Assembly (NCBI GenBank): GCA_002469975.1
Contig: DKMG01000069.1
Coordinates: 1 to 18,364, forward strand
Length of the DNA stretch: 18,364 bases
Reading direction: 5' to 3'
Source: Proteobacteria bacterium UBA7420
GTDB taxonomy: Bacteria > Pseudomonadota > Gammaproteobacteria > Magnimaribacterales > D2472
Below the pieces are notes generated by a model. The model did no database searches and was not told where the DNA came from. It saw nothing but the letters and a program-made list of their open reading frames with translations. Positions 13,263 through 18,364 of this stretch are shown here, piece by piece. Numbering within the stretch: position 1 is the stretch's first letter; each line of letters begins with the position of its first letter. The position numbers were made by a program, and so were the translations under genes.

Positions 13263-14807
13263 ATGGCCTCGCTAACATTTAAGAATTCTCTTAAGCAATA
13301 TCAAGACAGCGGCTTTTTTCATAACCTTGAAATTAACAGGGGTATAGAGCGAGAATCTTTAAGGGTTAGCAATGCTGGTGCTATCTCCCAGGCTGATCAT
13401 CCTAAAAAATTAGGGTCACCCTTAACCAACAAAGATATTACAACTGACTTTGCAGAGGCTTTGATAGAACTTGTGACCCCTACTTTTAGCTCTGCCGAGG
13501 GTTTATTCGATCATCTATCGGATCTACATCATTTTTTATATAGCACCATGGGTGATGAATTATTGTGGAATTTTTCAATGCCTTGCGCTTTTAATGCAGA
13601 ATCTGAAATACGAATAGCAGAGTATGGAAGTTCAAATAGCGGGATGCTAAAACATGTTTACCGAAAAGGTCTGAGGCTCAGGTATGGGTCCATTATGCAG
13701 TGCGTCTCTGGAATACACTTTAATTTCTCCATCTCTAAAAACTCATGGCTGGCTATGAACCCGCATCCATCTCAAGCTTTTATAGATGATCAGTACTTAG
13801 GTTTAATTCGAAATGTTAAAAGAAATTTTTGGTTTCTTTTGGAGCATTTTGGAGCATCCCCTGTTGCGCATAAATCTTACTTGCTAGATAGGGCTCACAA
13901 CCTGGAGCAGTATGGAGAAGAGGACTTATTTCTTGCTTCAGCAACATCCTTGCGCATGAGTAATGTGGGTTACCAAAGTGCGATTCAGGATACTTTAGAC
14001 ATTCGTTATAATGATTTAAATGAGTTCATCAATTCCGTGGTGAAAGGCATTAATACACCATACGAAAAATTTGAAGCATTGGGCTTAAAAGATGAACAAG
14101 GAATGCCTCAGCAGATTTCTGCTGGTATCTTGCAAATTGAAAATGAGTTGTATGATATTATTCGCCCCAAAAGAACTGGTGCCAGCACCTCTCGACCCTC
14201 AAACTTGCTTCGCCGTCATGGGATTGAATACATTGAGTTAAGGGGCGTGGATGTTAACCCTTTCATTCCTGAGGGAATTTCAACAAATAACATTAAGCTT
14301 CTAGACGTTTTTTTAATGCATGCTCTTATTTCTGATAGTCCTATTATTTCAGAGCAAGAGGCTATAGAAATTCAATTCAATCATTCTGCTATGGTAGAAA
14401 GAGGTCGCGACAAAGATGTGAGCTTGAGTAAGGAAGGTGCGCTCTTCCCTCTTGCTGATGTTAAGAAAAATTTTTATGAAGAGCTGCGCATGGTTGCAAA
14501 AGCTATGGATGCCTATTCATCAGAATATTCAGTGGCTATAGATGATGAGTTGACTAAGCAGGATCCTCCGAGCAGAAGAATTATGAGTGAGATGAAAGAG
14601 CATGAAATGTCATTTCAAGAATATGGCTTATGGCAAAGTCAAAAAATTGCTGAAACTTACCGTAATGGAGCAACGCGAGATTTTTCACATTTTATTGCAT
14701 CTGCTGATCAGTCTATAAAAGAATTAGAAAATCTTGCTAAAAGCACGAGCGCAGATATTAATAAATATGTAGAATTGTATAATTCAAAATTAAAAGAGGA
14801 ATTATGA
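13263..14807 (+). CDS. gshA: Glutamate-cysteine ligase
   Basis: GshA joins glutamate and cysteine through the gamma-carboxyl using ATP, the first and rate-limiting step of glutathione synthesis. The 514 residues match the gammaproteobacterial type (about 518 in E. coli). Visible blocks are GIERESLRV (27-35) at the nucleotide/metal site, DFAEALIELVTP (about 60-71), YGSSNSG, the MQCVSGIHFNFS strand and YIELRGVDVNPF near the middle. These identify class 1 GshA rather than the plant/proteobacterial class 3. The ATG at 13263 lies 10 bases after pckA and lacks a clear Shine-Dalgarno. Its stop overlaps the next start as ATGA. gshB is not in this window. Linkage to pckA may simply reflect compact packing. 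Confidence 0.96.
   Translation: MASLTFKNSLKQYQDSGFFHNLEINRGIERESLRVSNAGAISQADHPKKLGSPLTNKDITTDFAEALIELVTPTFSSAEGLFDHLSDLHHFLYSTMGDELLWNFSMPCAFNAESEIRIAEYGSSNSGMLKHVYRKGLRLRYGSIMQCVSGIHFNFSISKNSWLAMNPHPSQAFIDDQYLGLIRNVKRNFWFLLEHFGASPVAHKSYLLDRAHNLEQYGEEDLFLASATSLRMSNVGYQSAIQDTLDIRYNDLNEFINSVVKGINTPYEKFEALGLKDEQGMPQQISAGILQIENELYDIIRPKRTGASTSRPSNLLRRHGIEYIELRGVDVNPFIPEGISTNNIKLLDVFLMHALISDSPIISEQEAIEIQFNHSAMVERGRDKDVSLSKEGALFPLADVKKNFYEELRMVAKAMDAYSSEYSVAIDDELTKQDPPSRRIMSEMKEHEMSFQEYGLWQSQKIAETYRNGATRDFSHFIASADQSIKELENLAKSTSADINKYVELYNSKLKEEL
14796..14800 (+). promoter_or_regulatory. Shine-Dalgarno GAGGA before the MDR oxidoreductase
   Basis: GAGGA sits in the last gshA codons, three bases before the ATG at 14804. 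It is somewhat close but strong, and it supports translation of the oxidoreductase from the gshA message. Confidence 0.6.
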
Positions 14808-15802
14808 AAGCATTGCAATGTGTAGAGCTAGCGGGTCCAGAAAAATTAATCTTTGGAGAAGTAGATGATCTTCAGCCTAAAGCTGGAGAGGTGCTAGTCC
14901 AAGTAAAAGCAGCAAGTGTCAATTTTCCTGATGTATTAATGATTCAAGGGTTGTATCAATTTCAGCCCCCTATGCCTTTTGTTCCTGGGGCAGAATGCTC
15001 AGGAGTCGTTGCTGAAATTGGAGAAGGTGTAACAAACTGCAAGATTGGTGATCATGTTTTTATAATGGCTGGCCATGGATGCTTTGCAGAACAAGTAGTA
15101 GTGGAAGAGGCGCGAGTTAATCTGATTCCGAAAGAAATGGATTTTCCAGCTGCTGCGGCACTTGCTATGACTTATGGCACCTCACTGTACGCGCTTAAGC
15201 AAAGGGCTCAGATTCAGCCAGGGGAAACATTATTAGTATTAGGAGCTGCCGGTGGTGTTGGTCTGGCAGCAGTAGAGCTTGGCAAGGCCATGGGTGCAAG
15301 AGTTATAGCGGCAGCATCATCTGAAGAAAAAATTCAAACTTGCATAGAGCATGGTGCAGACGAGGCATTTGTTTACCCCTCAGGGAACCTTAATAGAGAT
15401 CAGCAAAAGGAACTATCTAATAAAATTAAGGAGTTAACAGGTGGTCTTGGCGCAAATGTTGTTTATGATCCGGTGGGTGGCTCTTTTAGCGAGCCTGCAA
15501 TTAGAGCAATGGCATGGGAAGGTCGCTTTTTAGTTATTGGCTTTGCAGCTGGTGAAATCCCCAAGCCTCCCCTTAACTTGGCGCTTTTAAAGGGGTGTCA
15601 AATTGTGGGTGTCTTTTGGGGCGCCTGGACCATGATGTTCCCAGAGGAAAATCAAAAGAACTTTCAGGAGCTATTTGACCTCTTCGCATTAGGAAAAATT
15701 AATCCAGAAATTGCTGATCGATTTTCTCTAGAAAATGCAGGCCAAGCAATTGCGCACCTCAAGGATAGAAAAGCTCGAGGCAAGGTCATTATAGATGTAT
15801 AG
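14804..15802 (+). CDS. Quinone oxidoreductase-like MDR protein (NADPH-dependent)
   Basis: The 332-residue protein belongs to the medium-chain dehydrogenase/reductase superfamily, quinone-oxidoreductase (Qor/zeta-crystallin) branch. The N-terminal GroES-like domain has NFPDVLMIQGLYQ and PFVPGAECSGVV. The Rossmann domain has the nucleotide loop GAAGGVGLAAVELG (147-160). Catalytic-zinc ligands of alcohol dehydrogenases are absent, as expected for this branch. Members reduce quinones or activated alkenes with NADPH; the true substrate cannot be read from sequence. It overlaps gshA by 4 bases (ATGA) and the phosphatase gene by 8. Being co-transcribed with glutathione synthesis suggests a role in handling electrophiles or quinones, but that is inference. 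Confidence 0.88.
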   Translation: MKALQCVELAGPEKLIFGEVDDLQPKAGEVLVQVKAASVNFPDVLMIQGLYQFQPPMPFVPGAECSGVVAEIGEGVTNCKIGDHVFIMAGHGCFAEQVVVEEARVNLIPKEMDFPAAAALAMTYGTSLYALKQRAQIQPGETLLVLGAAGGVGLAAVELGKAMGARVIAAASSEEKIQTCIEHGADEAFVYPSGNLNRDQQKELSNKIKELTGGLGANVVYDPVGGSFSEPAIRAMAWEGRFLVIGFAAGEIPKPPLNLALLKGCQIVGVFWGAWTMMFPEENQKNFQELFDLFALGKINPEIADRFSLENAGQAIAHLKDRKARGKVIIDV

Positions 15803-16670
15803 AACAGTAGGTTTTTTAACCCTCTGCCTATTTATAACTCAATGCTCAGATAATAATAATTTAATGGAAAGACCAATACATAAAAATGATCAATCTTTTC
15901 AAACGGAGGCTCATCGCAAGCTTCCAATGGATGGGTCCCATAACACCAGGGAGCTTGGGGGATACAAAACAAGTGATGGCAGGCTGGTAAAATGGGGTCT
16001 TTTATACAGATCAGATAAATTAAGTGACCTATCCTCGGTGGATGAGCAGTACCTGCAGAAACTGGGAATCAAGCGAATTGTTGATTTCAGATCCACAGTA
16101 GAGAAAACTGAAGATCCTGATATTGTGCCAAAAGGGATTGAATATGTGGAAATGCCAATTGCAGTGGATGGTGCAATGCGAAGTCAGATTGAAGACATCC
16201 TCAGGGGCAAAACTAATAAGGATATTAAAAGCTTCCTTGTAGAGGCTAATAAAGAATTTATTACAGACTATCAAGAGGTTTACAGTAAGTTTTTAAAAGA
16301 CTTACTTGCCAATAAGGGCCCAACCCTATTTCACTGCACCGCAGGCAAAGATCGAGCTGGCTTTGCTGCAGCAATAACGTTGATAGCTCTAGGTGTCTCA
16401 AAAGAAGATGTCATTCATGACTATATGAAAACTAATGATTTTACTTCTGAAAGGATTGATCAGATGATTGGGCAAATTAAACTCATGAGTTTTTATCAGG
16501 CAGATGCAGAAATACTGAGACCATTACTGGGTGTTGAAAGAGAGTACATAGAAACGGCATTTCAGACTGCCGAAGATACCTATGGGTCTCTTGAGAACTA
16601 TATTAGAGTGGGGTTAGATATATCTGATGCAGAGATTCAAGAGCTACGCTCCCTGCTCCTAGAGAGCTAG
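15795..16670 (+). CDS. Tyrosine-phosphatase-family lipoprotein (Y_phosphatase3-like)
   Basis: The 291-residue protein has the active-site P-loop HCTAGKDRAG (Cys181 nucleophile, Arg187), the HCxxGKDR form typical of the Y_phosphatase3 family of protein-tyrosine or phosphoinositide phosphatases. Upstream, NTRELGGYKTSDGRLVKWGLLYRS is split across the family's N-terminal block (about 50-73). The N-terminus MYRTVGFLTLCLFITQC resembles a lipoprotein signal with Cys17 as the lipidated residue. The -1 Gln is atypical for a lipobox, so export is probable rather than certain. If exported, it would act in the periplasm, where the substrate is unknown. It is the last gene of the gshA-oxidoreductase run, overlapping it by 8 bases, and its stop shares CTAG with the SCO gene. 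Confidence 0.82.
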   Translation: MYRTVGFLTLCLFITQCSDNNNLMERPIHKNDQSFQTEAHRKLPMDGSHNTRELGGYKTSDGRLVKWGLLYRSDKLSDLSSVDEQYLQKLGIKRIVDFRSTVEKTEDPDIVPKGIEYVEMPIAVDGAMRSQIEDILRGKTNKDIKSFLVEANKEFITDYQEVYSKFLKDLLANKGPTLFHCTAGKDRAGFAAAITLIALGVSKEDVIHDYMKTNDFTSERIDQMIGQIKLMSFYQADAEILRPLLGVEREYIETAFQTAEDTYGSLENYIRVGLDISDAEIQELRSLLLES

Positions 16671-17317
16671 CGAGGCGTCACCACCGCTTGGTAGGTTAAA
16701 AGAAATTTTTCCTCGTCGAATGGAGGTCTAAAAAATCCAAAGTAGTTTCCCCTAGGGTCAATAAGTAAAATATTATTTGAATGGTTTTCAAGGTGATCAA
16801 TTGAATGGTCGCTATGGTTTTGAGGTGGCTTGACAACCATAACGTTTAATTGTGTTGCTAGACTAAGCAGCATTGGTCTGTTGGCGCGAGCTCCAATAAA
16901 GCTGGTATTGAATATTTTTGCATATTTATCTACCGTTTCTGGAGAGTCATTCTCAGGATCAATGGTGATCAATAAGGCCTGTTTGTCTGATAAATCAAAG
17001 CCTTTTGTTTCAAGAGTGGCGTAAAGATTTTTAATCATGGACATGGCAACCGGGCATTCGTCTGGGCAACGCGTAAATCCAAAATAAACCAAAGTCCACT
17101 TCCCCATTAAATCATTTTTAGTAATAGAGCGATTGCCTGCACTTAAGAGGGTAAATTCTGAGAAAGGCTTGGCTTCTGGGAAGACATACATGCCATTCAC
17201 TAGGAGCTCTGGTGCTGATAAATATCTAGGTGTTGTTAATTTATTGATAAATAAAAATAGAACAGAGACCATGAACAGAACAATCAGCAGTAGTGAAATT
17301 TTTATGTTTGTGGGCAT
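16667..17317 (-). CDS. SCO1/SenC copper chaperone for cytochrome oxidase
   Basis: SCO proteins deliver copper, or reduce the CuA cysteines, during assembly of cytochrome c oxidase subunit II at the periplasmic face. The 216 residues begin with one membrane anchor (about 6-26), then a thioredoxin-like fold. The copper motif is CPDEC (Cys84, Cys88) in FGFTRCPDECP, and the distal ligand is His179 in ENHSNNILLIDP. Three more histidines (168, 171, 175) lie just before it, giving a His-rich stretch. The gene starts one base after the cyoE stop with no visible Shine-Dalgarno and ends convergent with the phosphatase. The order ctaA-cyoE-SCO forms an oxidase maturation operon. Confidence 0.93.
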   Translation of the reverse strand: MPTNIKISLLLIVLFMVSVLFLFINKLTTPRYLSAPELLVNGMYVFPEAKPFSEFTLLSAGNRSITKNDLMGKWTLVYFGFTRCPDECPVAMSMIKNLYATLETKGFDLSDKQALLITIDPENDSPETVDKYAKIFNTSFIGARANRPMLLSLATQLNVMVVKPPQNHSDHSIDHLENHSNNILLIDPRGNYFGFFRPPFDEEKFLLTYQAVVTPR

Positions 17318-17318
17318 T

Positions 17319-18179
17319 TTAGATAAGGTAGTGGTCTATCAACAACGCTGCAAATATTAAAAATATGTAATAGATGGAATATACAAATGTTGGAAATGCA
17401 TTTTCATTATTTTTATCCCTATAAAGTTTAATGGAATAGTAGAGAAAAATAGCACCTAAAATAGAGGCAGAAATTAAGTAGAAAATACCCGACATCAGAA
17501 CAATAAACGGAAGAAGACTAACCAAAATCAGAATAATGGTATATAGAATAATTTGAAACTTGGTAAATGCGACTCCGTGGGTTACAGGCAGCATTGGAAT
17601 ATTTTCTTTTGCATAATCATCTTTTCGATGGATGGCTAAGGCCCAAAAATGAGGGGGAGTCCATGCAAAAATAATGAGAACCAAAAGCAATGCATTGGGA
17701 TCAATTGAATTTGTTACGGCCGTCCAGCCCAGCAACGGAGGTGCAGCACCCGCTAAGCCGCCAATAACAATATTTTGCGGTGTAGCGCGTTTTAAATAAA
17801 CGGTGTAAATAAATGCGTACCCTATGAGAGAAGCAAGGGTCAAGACAGCCGTAAGGACGTTGACATAGGTAATTAATATTATTGCGCCCAAAACCCCCAG
17901 TACAGCAGCAAAAATTGAAGCATTAATCGGAGAAACCTCTCCCTGTGGTATGGGTCTATTCTCAGTTCTTCCCATGTTTGCATCTACTTTTCTATCAATA
18001 ATTTGATTTATGGCTGCGGCAGATGACGCACACAAACCTATGCCCAGCATTGCAAAAGCAATTAAGGATAAGGGTGCCAATGTCTTGCTTGCTAGCAATG
18101 AGCCTACTAGGGCGGTAATCAGCATCATTATTACTACATTGGGCTTGCAAAGCTCGTAGTAGTTTTTAAGAGTATTCAT
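17319..18179 (-). CDS. cyoE: Heme O synthase (protoheme IX farnesyltransferase)
   Basis: CyoE (CtaB) attaches a farnesyl group to heme B, making heme O, the precursor used by CtaA for heme A. The 286 residues form a polytopic inner-membrane protein of the UbiA prenyltransferase family with about nine hydrophobic helices. The first aspartate-rich motif is NQIIDRKVD (Asn58, Asp62, Asp66), followed by GRTENRPIP. The second acidic region includes HRKDDYAKENIPMLP. I chose the ATG at 18179, not the in-frame GTG at 18188, because that ATG forms an ATGA overlap with the ctaA stop and the protein then begins MNTLKNYYELCKP, close to the usual start. The SCO gene follows after one base. Confidence 0.95.
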   Translation of the reverse strand: MNTLKNYYELCKPNVVIMMLITALVGSLLASKTLAPLSLIAFAMLGIGLCASSAAAINQIIDRKVDANMGRTENRPIPQGEVSPINASIFAAVLGVLGAIILITYVNVLTAVLTLASLIGYAFIYTVYLKRATPQNIVIGGLAGAAPPLLGWTAVTNSIDPNALLLVLIIFAWTPPHFWALAIHRKDDYAKENIPMLPVTHGVAFTKFQIILYTIILILVSLLPFIVLMSGIFYLISASILGAIFLYYSIKLYRDKNNENAFPTFVYSIYYIFLIFAALLIDHYLI

Positions 18180-18364
18180 TTTTTCCACACAATAAAGTTG
18201 ACCATCAGGGTTGCTAATAATAATGCAGCTGCAACTAAATTATGAGCTATGGCAATGTACAAAGGAAGAACATATACAACATTCATAATTCCCAGTGAAA
18301 TTTGGGTAACCAATACCACGCCAAGGGTTGATGCTAGCGGAGCCGCGCTAGAAAACCATAAACG
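18176..18364 (-). CDS. ctaA: Heme A synthase CtaA/COX15, C-terminal end only
   Basis: A minus-strand frame is open from the window edge to a TGA at 18178-18176 and gives 62 residues. It contains two hydrophobic helices and the motif AIAHNLVAAALLLA, matching the last helices of COX15/CtaA, where a conserved His binds heme. CtaA oxidises the C8 methyl of heme O to the formyl group of heme A. The stop overlaps the cyoE start as ATGA, and the next step of the same pathway lies beside it, which backs the call. The 5' part, including the first heme site, lies beyond base 18364. Confidence 0.85.
   Translation of the reverse strand, partial: RLWFSSAAPLASTLGVVLVTQISLGIMNVVYVLPLYIAIAHNLVAAALLLATLMVNFIVWKK

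Noticed and set aside
18180..18188. GTG at 18188 as the cyoE start
   Set aside because: It adds three residues outside the family pattern, while the ATG at 18179 gives the usual start and an ATGA overlap with ctaA.
1..18364. CRISPR arrays, insertion sequences, tRNA or rRNA genes, defence or toxin-antitoxin genes
   Set aside because: No spaced direct repeats, transposase motifs, terminal inverted repeats or structured RNA genes were seen; nearly all bases are covered by recognised core genes.

Overview
The window is AT-rich, gene-dense DNA from what looks like a streamlined, aerobic, Gram-negative gammaproteobacterium. The evidence is the Pseudomonas-like order lptM(lppL)-lysA-dapF-DUF484-xerC-HAD, the cytochrome c4/dsbA/engB/polA neighbourhood, outer-membrane lipoprotein signals, ubiquinone-related genes and heme A / cytochrome oxidase assembly genes. 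A marine planktonic lineage is plausible from the AT bias and tight packing, but that is inference. I see no rRNA, tRNA, CRISPR array, insertion sequence, phage gene or secretion system; this is mostly conserved core genome.

Layout. (1) 1-850: 3' part of ahcY ending in a rho-independent terminator. (2) 829-5414, plus strand: a tightly overlapping run of a 34-residue LptM-type lipoprotein (embedded in the ahcY terminator), lysA, dapF, a DUF484 protein, xerC, a HAD phosphatase and ubiK. (3) 5407-7094, minus strand: cytochrome c4, dsbA and a cytochrome c5-like protein. (4) 7162-8263, plus strand, divergent from the c4 operon: engB and a short COQ4-like protein. (5) 8260-10959, minus strand: complete polA. 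(6) 11042-11548, plus strand: dsbB. (7) 11549-11710: regulatory gap with several dyads and a good promoter candidate. (8) 11711-16670, plus strand: pckA, gshA, a quinone-oxidoreductase-like MDR protein and a lipoprotein-type tyrosine phosphatase. (9) 16667-18364, minus strand: ctaA (3' end only), cyoE and a SCO1/SenC copper protein.

How the genes fit together. Several modules serve the envelope and aerobic respiration. DsbA and DsbB form the periplasmic disulfide relay, and DsbB passes electrons to ubiquinone. UbiK and the COQ4-like protein point to ubiquinone synthesis. Cytochromes c4 and c5 are likely electron donors to a terminal oxidase, while CtaA, CyoE and SCO build the heme A and CuA centres of an aa3-type oxidase. 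LptM is known in E. coli to help LptD mature with correct disulfides, which again links to Dsb. lysA and dapF supply diaminopimelate and lysine. PckA is gluconeogenic and GshA makes gamma-glutamylcysteine for glutathione.

The least ordinary items are the tiny lptM whose start codon lies inside the upstream terminator stem, the COQ4-family protein with an intact HDxxH-x11-E metal motif between engB and polA, the dyads before pckA, and convergent gene pairs that share stop-codon bases and leave no room for terminators. I did not find a clearly new multi-gene system.
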